Shown: positions 15,793 through 26,893, numbered from the stretch's first letter. The stretch: 40,789 nucleotides of DNA from Bacteroidales bacterium (GCA_007132225.1 SLPB01000131.1:1-40789); one strand, 5' to 3'. Numbers and translations: made by a program. The notes: generated from the letters alone by a model not told the origin.

Positions 15793-17154
15793 ATGAACAG
15801 AAGAAAATTTATTACCAGTACCGGTGCAGCAACCGCGGGAGCCTTACTTATTAACCCTGTAAAAGGGGTGGCGGGAACAACCGCCCGGCGGTCACGCAAA
15901 AAAAGGGTGGCCCTGGTTGGCACAGGAGTGAGAGGAACAGGTATGTACGGTCGCAACCTGATGCGGGATTATTCAGATTACGTCAATATGGTGGGTATAT
16001 GTGATGCAAATCCCGGAAGGCTGAAAGTTGCTAGGGAGTTGATTGGTGTAGATTCACCAGTTTACACCGACCTTGAAGAGATGATCACAAAAGAAAAGCC
16101 GGAAACACTTATTGTCACAACATGGGACTCCACTCATCATGATGTTGTAAACAAAGGGATGGAGATGGGCTGCGATATAATCGTTGAAAAACCCCTTACC
16201 ATTGATGAGGATAAGGCCCAGTCAATAATAGACGCCGAAAAAAAATACGGGAGAAAAGTTATAGTGACCTTTAACTACCGCTACCCCCCTTATGCAGGGA
16301 AAATGAGAGAGCTGATTATGGACGGTATAATCGGGGAGGTAACTTCGGCAGATTTTCACTGGAACATCCATCACGGGCACCTGCAGAATTATATGATGCG
16401 CTGGCACGGAGAGATGAACAGGGGAGGCAGTTTATGGGTACACAAATCAACTCATCATTTTGACCTTATTAACTGGTTCATCAATTCAGAGCCGGTTCAG
16501 GTCAATGCTTTCTCTGCCCTGGAACGTTTTGGGAGCAAGGGCCCTTTCCGGGGAAATAATTGCAGGAACTGTGCCCACACAGCAAAGTGCCCTTACTACT
16601 GGAATATTAACAACAGCGACTACCTTAAAAGCCTTTATGCTGATAACGAGCATTATGACGGTTACATAAGGGATAACTGCGTTTTCCGTCACCAGATAGA
16701 TGTATTTGATAAGCATTCGGCCATTGTTAAATATGCAAATGGTGTCTTTCTGAATTATTCCCTTACGGCAGATACCGATTACGCCGGATACTGGATTGCC
16801 TTTAACGGCACCAAAGGAAGACTTGAGAGCAGGGCAATGGGTTTTCCGGCCAGGGATCATATGGAGATGACCTTTACACCTGTCAGCATTTACAACGATA
16901 AACCGGCAGAAGTAATCAGGATTCCATATGTTACCGAAGGTCACTGGGGGGGTGATACCATAATGATGAACAAATTGTTCAAGGATCCCGATAAGCCCGA
17001 ACCTTTGGGACAGCAAGCCGGGGTCCGTGACGGTGTTATGTCCGTTCTGATTGGTGTTGCAGCAAGGAAAAGTTCGGCAGAAAACCGTCCGGTTGACATA
17101 GAAGGTCTCACCACTCTTAAGCCCCAGGCTGTTAAGCCGCCATTTACCGGATAG
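15793..17154 (+). CDS. Tat-exported Gfo/Idh/MocA family oxidoreductase, second copy
   Basis: This tandem paralog of the preceding gene has exactly the same length (453 aa) and about 88 % identity by my by-eye count, with no gap. The twin-arginine signal (NRRKFITSTGAATAG), the GTGVRGTG cofactor loop, the EKP motif and all four Cys of the insert are kept. Differences are not even. The first 130 residues and residues 200-270 are almost unchanged, while changes cluster around residues 140-200, 274-280 and 350-395. The last segment forms part of the substrate-facing C-terminal domain in this family. That pattern suggests duplication followed by either gene conversion or divergence in substrate preference. 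A strong terminator follows at 17221, so the two genes probably form one transcript. Confidence 0.9.
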   Translation: MNRRKFITSTGAATAGALLINPVKGVAGTTARRSRKKRVALVGTGVRGTGMYGRNLMRDYSDYVNMVGICDANPGRLKVARELIGVDSPVYTDLEEMITKEKPETLIVTTWDSTHHDVVNKGMEMGCDIIVEKPLTIDEDKAQSIIDAEKKYGRKVIVTFNYRYPPYAGKMRELIMDGIIGEVTSADFHWNIHHGHLQNYMMRWHGEMNRGGSLWVHKSTHHFDLINWFINSEPVQVNAFSALERFGSKGPFRGNNCRNCAHTAKCPYYWNINNSDYLKSLYADNEHYDGYIRDNCVFRHQIDVFDKHSAIVKYANGVFLNYSLTADTDYAGYWIAFNGTKGRLESRAMGFPARDHMEMTFTPVSIYNDKPAEVIRIPYVTEGHWGGDTIMMNKLFKDPDKPEPLGQQAGVRDGVMSVLIGVAARKSSAENRPVDIEGLTTLKPQAVKPPFTG

Positions 17155-17220
17155 TAAATCATTCACTTTGCTTTTAAAGTAAAAAAAAGCCCTGATAACC
17201 ATCTTAATTCATTCCTCAGT

Positions 17221-17250
17221 AAAAACCCCGGAAAGTACCGGGGTTTTTTT
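17221..17250 (+). terminator. Intrinsic terminator after the tandem oxidoreductases
   Basis: AAAAACCCCGG at 17221-17231 pairs perfectly with CCGGGGTTTTT at 17238-17248 around loop AAAGTA, followed by further T residues. It lies 67 bp after the second oxidoreductase stop. Confidence 0.93.
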
Positions 17251-17552
17251 ATTGATTAATGCGGAGCTTAACCGGATTATAGTCCGCATCTCATTATTGT
17301 CAGGTCTCAAAGAAAATTTATGGACAACCCGTTTTAAAACATGTTGAAAAATTACACAGATAAAAGAACATGCGACAATTAAAATTTTAATTATGAGACA
17401 CATAACTATTTGGCATGGTTTTGTATGTACCAGTAATAATTCCCATATTAAACAATTATCAGTTTTGTTAATAAAAAACAGTCAGAAAAATCACTTTATA
17501 ATTTATAACAGTAATCAAACATCAGAAATTAATTTAAAAGAGGGTATCAATT
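17251..17552. other. Intergenic region upstream of the HtrA-type protease
   Basis: This region has no convincing gene; a 60-codon frame from 17393 lacks family features and is very A/T-rich. A perfect 16-bp A/T-only palindrome (AATTAAAA then TTTTAATT) lies at 17378-17393. The protease promoter must be here, but I cannot assign it with confidence. The protease start is preceded by GAGGG at 17540-17544, a possible ribosome binding site. Confidence 0.4.
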
Positions 17553-18986
17553 ATGGAAACAAAAAATATCACTAAAAACCTTTCAATTATCCTGGCCTTT
17601 TCAATGATGGTTGTTTCCACCACACCCATAACGGGTAATACTTACGGAGACAATGCAACAAACAATCTGCCGGAGAAAAGTCAGCAAATCAATATGATCG
17701 AAGATTCCAATCCTGGCAACCCTGATTTCATCTACGCTGCAAATCAAACCATTAACGGGGTTGTTCATGTAAAAACCATCAGGGAAAGAGATGCCGGCAT
17801 GAGTCCCCTTGAATTCTTTTTCGGGCCACGCGAAGAGGAGAGGGAGCCGGAACCGGACGAAGGCATAGGCTCAGGAGTTATTATTACCGATGATGGCTAT
17901 ATTGTAACCAATCATCATGTTATTGCCGGGGCTGACGAAATTGAAGTCACTCTCCATGATCAGCGTACATATATAGCAGAAGTAATCGGGTCAGATCCCA
18001 ATACCGATATTGCAGTATTAAAGATCAATGAAACGGGTTTGGACTACATAAACATTGGTAACTCCGATGACCTGGAGGTGGGAGAATGGGTGCTGGCTGT
18101 GGGTAATCCCTTTGGACTCACCTCTTCGGTTACAGCAGGAATAATAAGTGCCAAGGAGAGAAGCCTGGGTGTTCTGCAGGAAGGAGAAATGCCCATCGAA
18201 TCTTTTCTGCAGACAGATGCAGCTGTTAATGTAGGAAACAGCGGGGGTGCCCTGGTTAACCTCAGTGGCGAACTGGTGGGTATTCCCACATTGATCATTT
18301 CCCCCACCGGGACCGATATCGGCACTGCTTTTGCTGTGCCTTCCTCCATTGTGAGAAGAGTAAAAGAAGATCTGATTGAATACGGAGAGGTAAGAAGAGG
18401 TATTCTGGGGGTTTCCATCAGTGAGGTAACTTCAGAGGTGGCAAAGGAAAAAGGGCTGGAAGAGATTCAGGGGGTTTATGTAGAGGGTGTGATTGACGGT
18501 GGTGCTGCTGATCAGGCAGGAATCCAAAGCGGTGATATAATAGTTGAAATTAAAGGGAATATGGTCGATTCACCCAGTATTCTGCAGCAGGAAATAGCGC
18601 GGCATCAGCCGGGGGAAAGAGTGGAGATCGCATTAATAAGGGCTGGCAATCGTATGAATATGACCGCCGAGTTGCTTAGCATGGAAAGCCATCGTGAACT
18701 GGTGATGCAACAAGAAGAAACATTGCTGGGTGCTACTTTTGGTATGGTGCCGGAGGAATTAAAGGAACAACTTGGCTTACCGGGCGGAGTGCAGGTAACG
18801 GAAATTGAAAACGGGCCTTTTCAGGCATTGGGCATGGAAGAAGGATTTATTATCCTTGGCATCAATAATCAACTGGTCAGTGAACCGGCACATGTTCGCT
18901 ACCTGCTTGAAGATTATTCCGGGAATGTAGTTATTGAAGGGGTTTATCCCGACGGCACGCCGGGCAGGTATGCTTTCAGCATTTAA
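17553..18986 (+). CDS. HtrA/DegP-family periplasmic serine protease with two PDZ domains
   Basis: This 477-aa protein has an N-terminal signal sequence (residues 1-28), a short linker and a trypsin-like protease domain. The catalytic triad is H122 (VTNHHVI), D152 (NTDIAVLKI) and S230 (GNSGGALVN). Two C-terminal PDZ domains follow, at about 285-380 (GILGVSISEV through GDIIVEIKG) and 395-475 (with GFIILGINN). DegP/DegQ proteins degrade or refold damaged envelope proteins as oligomers. A charged loop (FFFGPREEEREPEPDEG) precedes the first protease motif, in the position of the regulatory LA loop. The family is certain. I do not assign degP or degQ, because Bacteroidota members do not sort cleanly. 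The gene ends 19 bp from the convergent ABC-F gene. Confidence 0.95.
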   Translation: METKNITKNLSIILAFSMMVVSTTPITGNTYGDNATNNLPEKSQQINMIEDSNPGNPDFIYAANQTINGVVHVKTIRERDAGMSPLEFFFGPREEEREPEPDEGIGSGVIITDDGYIVTNHHVIAGADEIEVTLHDQRTYIAEVIGSDPNTDIAVLKINETGLDYINIGNSDDLEVGEWVLAVGNPFGLTSSVTAGIISAKERSLGVLQEGEMPIESFLQTDAAVNVGNSGGALVNLSGELVGIPTLIISPTGTDIGTAFAVPSSIVRRVKEDLIEYGEVRRGILGVSISEVTSEVAKEKGLEEIQGVYVEGVIDGGAADQAGIQSGDIIVEIKGNMVDSPSILQQEIARHQPGERVEIALIRAGNRMNMTAELLSMESHRELVMQQEETLLGATFGMVPEELKEQLGLPGGVQVTEIENGPFQALGMEEGFIILGINNQLVSEPAHVRYLLEDYSGNVVIEGVYPDGTPGRYAFSI

Positions 18987-19005
18987 GGATGACCTCACCG
19001 GTCCG

Positions 19006-20637
<1,632 letters not shown>

Positions 20638-20723
20638 TTAAGAATAAAGCCGGCCACAATAAAAAGTTCATATAAGAACATTAAAAATTGCGGCGGATCT
20701 TATTGAGTGAAAAAACAGATTAG

Positions 20724-20765
20724 TATTAATATTTTTAAAGGAGGTGCGAAGGTACAATTTTATAT
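20724..20765 (-). promoter_or_regulatory. Possible ybiT-type promoter region and anti-Shine-Dalgarno-like leader
   Basis: Read on the minus strand, TACCTTCG matches the Bacteroidota -7 consensus TAnnTTTG with one mismatch. It is followed by CACCTCCTTT (20739-20748), identical to the 3' tail of 16S rRNA, within what would be the 5' region of the ABC-F transcript. I found no good -33 TTTG, so the promoter call is weak. Confidence 0.3.
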
Positions 20766-20900
20766 CTAAAGTTGATCATAAACGGATTCATATTTAAATA
20801 ATTGCCTGCTGCCTTCCATTTTAATGGTTTTCCTGTATAAGAAATTAAATTTATACACTGGTGAACCGTGATTCAAAAAAAGAGTTTTATATGAATCCTG

Positions 20901-21194
20901 TCAATAGCTTCTTTCAATATTCCAGACAAAAGCCCTCACCCCCACTTCCTTGTTTATCTCATCCAGCTTTTTGATACATTCCAGGAGTTCATCTACTTTA
21001 TCATCTTCTACTATGGTCATTGCCGCTGAATTCATTTCAGGCCAGGTATGGGTCCCCATCCGGGGCTCACCTGTTTCAGATCCCCTGCCTTTAACCTCGC
21101 TCCACCAGGTATAACCTTTGATTTTCAACCGGTCAAATATAAACTCAACCCTTTCGGTGTTGGCCTGGTTAAATATTATCATTACTGACTTCAT
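20901..21194 (-). CDS. Small PII-like signalling protein associated with RND efflux genes
   Basis: This 97-aa protein has the size and βαβ-like pattern of a PII-superfamily ferredoxin-like fold (MKSVMIIFNQANTERVEFIF, then AAMTIVEDDKVDELLECIKKL). It lacks the classical T-loop uridylylation Tyr region, having GSETGEPRMGTHTWPEMN there instead. A divergent PII group (PII-NG) is known next to heavy-metal efflux genes. Here the gene is last in a cluster of RND efflux genes, 68 bp after the pump, which by its DD motif looks like an HAE1 drug-type pump. It may bind a small molecule or metal and modulate the pump. The start is the ATG at 21192-21194. The fold is probable; the ligand is unknown. Confidence 0.72.
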   Translation of the reverse strand: MKSVMIIFNQANTERVEFIFDRLKIKGYTWWSEVKGRGSETGEPRMGTHTWPEMNSAAMTIVEDDKVDELLECIKKLDEINKEVGVRAFVWNIERSY

Positions 21195-21262
21195 AATTTA
21201 TCCTGTTCATTTAAAATTATTGTTTTATGCACTGGCAAAAGTCTCTGCGGCAGATGATATTT

Positions 21263-24200
21263 CTACTGCCCGGATATTGGATTCTCACCGTTCAAAAATC
21301 TGAACCTTCTTCTTACCTCCTGAATCTTGTCTCTTTCACCCCTTCGGGAAAATATGCTGTATACTACCGGAACAAGGATCAGGGTTACGACGGTAGAAAA
21401 AACCAGTCCCCCGATCAGAGAGATTCCCATAGGGCTCCATATCTCCGATCCCTCACCCCTGCTCAGGGCCAGCGGAAGCATAGCCAGGGTTGTGGTAGCA
21501 GCAGTCATCAGTACGGGCCGAAGCCTTAATTTGCCGGATATGGCAATAGCCTCATTGAGAGCATGACCCCGGTCGCGCATCAGGTTGATATAGTCAACCA
21601 GAACAATACCGTTCTTGACAACTATACCGATCAGAAGCACTGCACCAAGCGCAGCGATTATGCTCAATGTGGTATTTGTTATAAACAGGGCAAGTATTAC
21701 CCCGGTGAATGAAAAAGGAATGGAAAACATGATTACAAAAGGCATCACAAACGATTCGAACTGGGAAGCCATTACAAGAAATACCAGTATTATGCTTATC
21801 ACAAGCAGCAAACCCAAATCCATAAATCCCTCAGCCATGTCTTCATATGCTCCCCCTACATTGATCATTATTCCCGGGGGAGCATCAATGGAAGAAACGA
21901 CACTGTTTATTTCCTGTGCAAGATCTCCAAGTGCAATCCCGGAAGGCACGGCAGAAACGGTAACAATTCTTTCACGACTTTTCCTTTCAATATTCGGGGG
22001 ACTCCAGTACTCCTCTACCCGGCCGATTTCACCCAGAAACACCCTGCTGCCAGTTGCATTTGTCAAAACCAGGGACTCAATATCCGATATGGCACTCCTG
22101 GTATCTTCCCTGTACCTTACTATAATGTCATATTCGTCTCCCTCCTCCCTAAGCATGGAAGCGGTCATTCCGGCAACCCGGTTACGGATGGCAGATGATA
22201 CCATTGCGGTATTAAGCCCGTTCTCGGCAAGCTTGTTCCTGTCAAGTACAACCTGCAGTTCGGGACGGTCATCTTTCCTGCTGATCTGCACATCTTCAGC
22301 TCCGGGAATTGCCTGGATGGCATCTCTTATCTGGTGGGCAAGGGCACCGGTGACATCGAAGTCAAATCCGTAAATTTCCACATCCACGGTATTCGATCCA
22401 AAGCCGCCACCGGAAGTTGTAACCGAATATTCAACAACCTCGGGAATCAGCTCCATTTGCCTCCTCAGGTCGTCGGCAATTTGCCACACCGAACGGTTCC
22501 TTTCTGATACAGGAGATAACCTGAGAACCATATCGATAGAATTGGATCCTCTCTGACTGAACAGGGCAGATATACCTCCGGCATCGTCAGAACCGGATGA
22601 AACAGCCATAAGCTGCACCTCGGGATATCTTTCGCGGATTATCCCCTCCAGCTCCCGGGAAACTTTCATTGTCTCCTCCACCCTTAAACCGGTAGTCAGT
22701 TCAATAGAGGCATTTAACCTGCTTTCATCCGACTCGGGCATAAAATCAGTGCTTATGAAGCCGAGTAAAAACAATGAACCGATAAAAACAGCAAGTCCAC
22801 CGATAACCACTTTCTTTTTGTTCCTTAAGGCCACACGGAGTGTCTTTTCATAAAATCCGTCAAGCCATTCCAGGAAGGGCTCAATTGTTTTTTGGTGACT
22901 GAACCGGCCTGGTTTTTCCACCCTCTTTTTTAGTTCCAGGAGCTGTGAAGCAAGCATTGGTGTAAGAGTGATGGCTGCAATGGTGGAGGCACTGACGGTT
23001 ATGGTAACTATCCAGCCAAGCTGACTGAACAATACGCCGGTCATGCCGGAAACCAGGGTTAACGGGAAAAACACTGCAACAATAACCAGTGTGGTGACTA
23101 TTACCGAAAGCCAAACCTCGTTTGTGGCATAAATGGCAGCTTCGCGGGGACTGGTTCCCCTCTCGATATGGCGGGAGATATTCTCAAGTACAACTATTGC
23201 ATCATCCACAACCATTCCAAGTGCAATGGAAAGGGATGCAAGCGATATCACGTTAAGAGAGCCGTCGGTTACAAAAAGGTAAACAAATGAAACTATCAGC
23301 GATATGGGGATGGTAAGTATCACAATGAAGGTGGCCCTCCATTTACCCAGGAAGAACAATACCACAAGTATCACAAAGAAAAGGGCCCAGAGCATTGTTT
23401 GTGAAAGGTTGTTTACAGAATCGCTTATAAACACGGATGTGTCGATGATTTCCCGTACGGTGATATCAGGAGGAAGATCCTGTTGCAGCTCTGCAATTGC
23501 ATTTTTCACATCCCTTGCCACGGTTACCGTATTGGCACCTGATTGTTTCATAACCATCAGCCGCACCCCCTGACTGCCATCTATTCTTTCATCCAGCGAC
23601 AGATCCCTGAGGGTATCACTCACCTGGGCCACATCGCTGAGAAAAACCGAGCTGCCCTGGAAATGACCGACCACAAGATTATTCAGTTCATAACTCTCTG
23701 CAAATTCACCCTCAACCCTGAGCTGGTAATCCATCATTCCCATACGGATATTTCCCGAAGGCATATTCATGTTTTCCGACCGGATGGTATTGCCAAGCTG
23801 TTCTATGGTAAGGTTGTATGCTGCAAGTTTAACCGGATCGGCTTCAACATAAATCCTTCTCTGGGGTGAACCCAGCAATCCTGCCGACCCTATGCCTTCA
23901 ATCCGGTTAAGAGGATTGATAATCTGTTCCTCAAGAATTTTGCCAAGACCCGGATAACTTTCTTCAGCGGTAATTGCATAAAAAAGTATGGGGATCATGC
24001 TCAAATCAAATTTGAAAATGGTTGGCCTTTCCACTCCTTCGGGAAGAAAACCATATACAAGGTCAATGGCATCCCTCACATCATTGGATGCCTCGTTAAG
24101 ATCCGCCTCCCAGTCAAACTCAAGGGTTATTACAGAAACGTTGTCGCTTGAAACAGAGGATATCTCCCTGAGGTTGTCGACAGTATTTAACATGTTTTCC

Positions 24201-24400
24201 AGGGGACGGGTAACATTGGTCTCTATATCGCTGGCATTTGCACCCGTATAGGATGTTATAACTGAAATAAAGGGAGGATCCATTTCCGGGTAAAGATCAA
24301 CCGGAAGATATATCAGCGAATATATTCCCATCACTATTACTGCGGCAAAAACCATCATTGTAGTGATAGGCTTCTTTACGGCGTTTTTATATATACTCAT
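21263..24400 (-). CDS. RND efflux pump, inner-membrane transporter (HAE1/AcrB type)
   Basis: This 1045-aa protein has the full RND length and layout: TM1, a periplasmic porter and docking half, TM2-6, then a repeated second half (DFMPESDESRLNASIELTTG onward) and TM7-12. The proton-relay pair in TM4 is present as D399-D400 (GMVVDDAIVVLEN), which marks drug-type HAE1 pumps rather than metal-type HME. Related motifs include PVDLYPEMDPPFI near the N-terminus and the C-terminal GIVVKNGIVLVDY. It exports substrates with the adaptor and TolC-like protein encoded just upstream. Substrates may be drugs, bile acids, lipids or cell-envelope compounds. It is cotranscribed in the order tetR, tolC, adaptor, pump, PII-like. 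Confidence 0.96.
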   Translation of the reverse strand: MSIYKNAVKKPITTMMVFAAVIVMGIYSLIYLPVDLYPEMDPPFISVITSYTGANASDIETNVTRPLENMLNTVDNLREISSVSSDNVSVITLEFDWEADLNEASNDVRDAIDLVYGFLPEGVERPTIFKFDLSMIPILFYAITAEESYPGLGKILEEQIINPLNRIEGIGSAGLLGSPQRRIYVEADPVKLAAYNLTIEQLGNTIRSENMNMPSGNIRMGMMDYQLRVEGEFAESYELNNLVVGHFQGSSVFLSDVAQVSDTLRDLSLDERIDGSQGVRLMVMKQSGANTVTVARDVKNAIAELQQDLPPDITVREIIDTSVFISDSVNNLSQTMLWALFFVILVVLFFLGKWRATFIVILTIPISLIVSFVYLFVTDGSLNVISLASLSIALGMVVDDAIVVLENISRHIERGTSPREAAIYATNEVWLSVIVTTLVIVAVFFPLTLVSGMTGVLFSQLGWIVTITVSASTIAAITLTPMLASQLLELKKRVEKPGRFSHQKTIEPFLEWLDGFYEKTLRVALRNKKKVVIGGLAVFIGSLFLLGFISTDFMPESDESRLNASIELTTGLRVEETMKVSRELEGIIRERYPEVQLMAVSSGSDDAGGISALFSQRGSNSIDMVLRLSPVSERNRSVWQIADDLRRQMELIPEVVEYSVTTSGGGFGSNTVDVEIYGFDFDVTGALAHQIRDAIQAIPGAEDVQISRKDDRPELQVVLDRNKLAENGLNTAMVSSAIRNRVAGMTASMLREEGDEYDIIVRYREDTRSAISDIESLVLTNATGSRVFLGEIGRVEEYWSPPNIERKSRERIVTVSAVPSGIALGDLAQEINSVVSSIDAPPGIMINVGGAYEDMAEGFMDLGLLLVISIILVFLVMASQFESFVMPFVIMFSIPFSFTGVILALFITNTTLSIIAALGAVLLIGIVVKNGIVLVDYINLMRDRGHALNEAIAISGKLRLRPVLMTAATTTLAMLPLALSRGEGSEIWSPMGISLIGGLVFSTVVTLILVPVVYSIFSRRGERDKIQEVRRRFRFLNGENPISGQ

Positions 24401-24500
24401 TTCTAATTTTCCTCAGTAAATATTATATTTAATTAATTGGACTTATGGATGTGTTCATGACCATGGACTACTCATTATATTGAATCATCACCGCCAATGG

Positions 24501-25592
24501 CTATCTTAGGCTAACGGCAACTCCGTCAAGCAGCCTTGCCTGGCCGGCAACGATAAGGTTGTCGCCGGCATTTACATGGTCCGAAATTATTTCAACCTTA
24601 TCATCAAAACGGTCACCAAGTTCCACAACGACCCTTCTTGCCCTGCCATTCTCTTCCAGGAAAACGAAACGTTCGTTCGATCCCTGGAGCTTCAGTACTG
24701 CCAGGGAGGGAACGGCAAAAACCTTGTCCTGGGAAATATCAATCCCGGCCCTGGCAAACATGCCCGGACGAAGCTTATCATCAGGGTTTGGAATGGAAGC
24801 CTCGATTGTGAATGTGCGGGTAACCTGATCAATCGTGGGATAAATACGAAGTACCGTACCGTTGAATATCTCACCCGGAAATATATCGGAGGTTATGCGT
24901 ACGGGCATACCCGTTTTAATTTGAGGGTAAAATCTCTCTGAAACATTTACCCTTGCTTTAAGCGGTGAAGTCTGCACAAGTGATAGTATGGCTGCTTTTC
25001 CCACCGGGGTATTGGGTGCTCCCGAAAACATTTCACCGTTTTCAAAGTATTTTCCCGATACAACACCGGTGAAAGGTGCCGGGAGGGTGGTATTCTCCTC
25101 AAGGAACTCAACATTGGAAAGTGCCAGTTCATATTGTGTTTTTATCTGGTCATACTGTTGCTGAGGTATGCTGCCCGTCCTGCGAAGCGTATCCAGTCGC
25201 CGGTAATCTTTCCTCACATTCTCAAGCTGCACCCGGGCCTGTTTTAACTGGGTTCTGTCCATCTCCACAAGCAGCTGTCCGGCAGAAACCCTGGCGCCGA
25301 CTTCAACGTGAATCCGGTCTACTCGTCCAGGTGAGGCCGGGGCAAGATGGACCTCCCTGAAAGCCTGCATATTGGCTGAGTGTGTAATACTCCTGGAAAT
25401 ATCAGAATATTGGAGTTCCATTACCCTTACGGCTTCTGTAGTCTCTTCACCTGCGCCCAGGTTGTTATCAGGTACCTCACCCCCGGAGCCTGAACATCCG
25501 GAAAAGCCAATCATCAGAGGCAAAATGCCCATTATTGAATATAAACGATATTTAATCTTCATTTTCTGTATCAGTTTTTTTAGATTTATCAT
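24501..25592 (-). CDS. RND efflux periplasmic adaptor (membrane fusion) lipoprotein
   Basis: This 363-aa AcrA/HlyD-type adaptor has a lipoprotein signal (LMIGFSGC, lipid Cys C33 from the first ATG). A lipoyl/barrel-sandwich half follows (VHLAPASPGRVDRIHVEVGARVSAGQLLVEMD), then a hairpin (ARVQLENVRKDYRRLDTLR through YDQIKTQYELALSNVEFLE), the second lipoyl half and β-barrel domains. It links the inner-membrane pump to the outer-membrane channel. The start ATG at 25590-25592 overlaps the tolC stop in ATGA, implying translational coupling. An alternative start is M11 (25560-25562), which gives a shorter n-region to the same signal. The pump gene follows 100 bp downstream. Confidence 0.94.
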   Translation of the reverse strand: MINLKKLIQKMKIKYRLYSIMGILPLMIGFSGCSGSGGEVPDNNLGAGEETTEAVRVMELQYSDISRSITHSANMQAFREVHLAPASPGRVDRIHVEVGARVSAGQLLVEMDRTQLKQARVQLENVRKDYRRLDTLRRTGSIPQQQYDQIKTQYELALSNVEFLEENTTLPAPFTGVVSGKYFENGEMFSGAPNTPVGKAAILSLVQTSPLKARVNVSERFYPQIKTGMPVRITSDIFPGEIFNGTVLRIYPTIDQVTRTFTIEASIPNPDDKLRPGMFARAGIDISQDKVFAVPSLAVLKLQGSNERFVFLEENGRARRVVVELGDRFDDKVEIISDHVNAGDNLIVAGQARLLDGVAVSLR

Positions 25593-26893
25593 AAACTACG
25601 TAGTAATTTGTCCATTTCGGTTTGTGCCTGGAGCAACTGCATCAGTGCAGAGATATAACTGTTCTCGGCCTGAAGATAGTTGTTGTTGGCAGTGGTCAGA
25701 TCAAGGCTTGACAGAAGTCCCTGCTGATATTTGAGCCGGCTATTGTCGTACACCCTCTGTGCAACGGTAACATTTTCCTTCTGGCTTTCAAATTGCTCCA
25801 TGGCATTGTTCAGATTATACCGTAACTGCCTTTCCTGTATTAAGAGCTGCTCTGCCACAAGTTCTTTTTGGATTTCAACGGACTGGAAATTAATTCTTGC
25901 CTGGTTAACCCGTGACCGCCTGACACCGCTGGAAAATATGGGTATGCTGACATTCAGCCCGATAACATGTTTTGGCGTTATGTCAAATTCCGGTTTTAGC
26001 AGTTTTTCGGTGTAATTATAAAAACCACTAACTGTAGGAAGATAAGCAGACCTTTCAAGATTGATCTGTTTTTCAGCGATTGATGTTTGCAACTGTATGA
26101 GCTGGTAATCAATATTTTCTTCAAGGCTGAAGGGGGTCAGGAGGCTTCCCTGGAAATCAGCCCGGCTGAGTATATCATCAAGGTCATTGGTCAGCATTAT
26201 CTCCACCCCTGCATCAAGACCCAACTGCAACCGTAGCATATTAACCGACATCTCAACCTGCCGCTGGGCTGCATGAAGACCGTTTTCAAGCATATTTGCC
26301 TGCACTGATAACTGGTCATAATCAAGGTCCTCTGCAATACCCGCGTCAACCAATGCCCTGGTCTTGACCATTACATCATGCATGTTTTCAATATTGGCCT
26401 CAAGTATGCCTCTTGACTGCTCAGAGACAAGGACCAGGTAATATGCCTGAAGCACCTGGGATATTATTTCAAGTTCGGTTCTCTCCCTGCTGGTCTCGGA
26501 AATTTCTTTGAAAAGCCTTGCTGTCTGTATTCCTACAATGTAGCTTCCGCTGAAAATCAGTTGTCCCACCGACAGGTTGGCGTTACTGGTGGGATTGAAT
26601 TCAATTACTGCCGGAACCGGTCCGAAAGCTAATTCAGCCGTAGAACCAAAAAAATTGTTATAGTCCACCGTAGCATTTACCTGCGGCAGCCCCTGGGAAA
26701 TTGTTTCCCTGAGGCTTTCATCTGCCTGGTCAATTGCCAGTCCGGCAATAACAAGATTTTTATTATGTTCAAGTGCATAGTACCTGGCACTGTCAAGGCT
26801 CAGTTGCATCGGCTCCCGGGCCGTTGCCGTGCCAGTCAGTAGGCAAAATGCGGTAATTGCAAAAAAGATCCTTAATATTTCTTGTTTTAACAT
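25589..26893 (-). CDS. TolC-family outer-membrane efflux protein
   Basis: Starting from the ATG at 26891-26893, rather than an upstream TTG, this gives 434 aa with a signal peptide (MLKQEILRIFFAITAFCLL, cleavage near ATA). The mature protein has the internal duplication of outer-membrane efflux proteins. Long coiled helices (LDSARYYALEHNKNLVIAG, ERTELEIISQVLQAYYLVLVS, LLSSLDLTTANNNYLQAEN) alternate with β-hairpins that enter the barrel (PQVNATVDYNNFFGSTAELAF and PTVSGFYNYTEKLL). It forms the trimeric exit duct of the tripartite pump. The gene follows tetR and overlaps the adaptor start by 4 nt. Bacteroidota TolC proteins are often lipoproteins; here no lipobox Cys is seen. Confidence 0.93.
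   Translation of the reverse strand: MLKQEILRIFFAITAFCLLTGTATAREPMQLSLDSARYYALEHNKNLVIAGLAIDQADESLRETISQGLPQVNATVDYNNFFGSTAELAFGPVPAVIEFNPTSNANLSVGQLIFSGSYIVGIQTARLFKEISETSRERTELEIISQVLQAYYLVLVSEQSRGILEANIENMHDVMVKTRALVDAGIAEDLDYDQLSVQANMLENGLHAAQRQVEMSVNMLRLQLGLDAGVEIMLTNDLDDILSRADFQGSLLTPFSLEENIDYQLIQLQTSIAEKQINLERSAYLPTVSGFYNYTEKLLKPEFDITPKHVIGLNVSIPIFSSGVRRSRVNQARINFQSVEIQKELVAEQLLIQERQLRYNLNNAMEQFESQKENVTVAQRVYDNSRLKYQQGLLSSLDLTTANNNYLQAENSYISALMQLLQAQTEMDKLLRSL

Noticed and set aside
17409-17425. TTGGCATG-like sigma-54 promoter upstream of HtrA
   Set aside because: The spacing to the next GT/GC is wrong for a -24/-12 promoter.
17393-17575. 60-codon plus-strand frame upstream of the HtrA gene
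   Set aside because: No family pattern or signal, very A/T-rich, and it runs into the protease start in another frame; more likely leader DNA.
21231-21250. GG-N11-GC element between the RND and PII-like genes
   Set aside because: The spacing is one base too long and it points away from the minus-strand genes.
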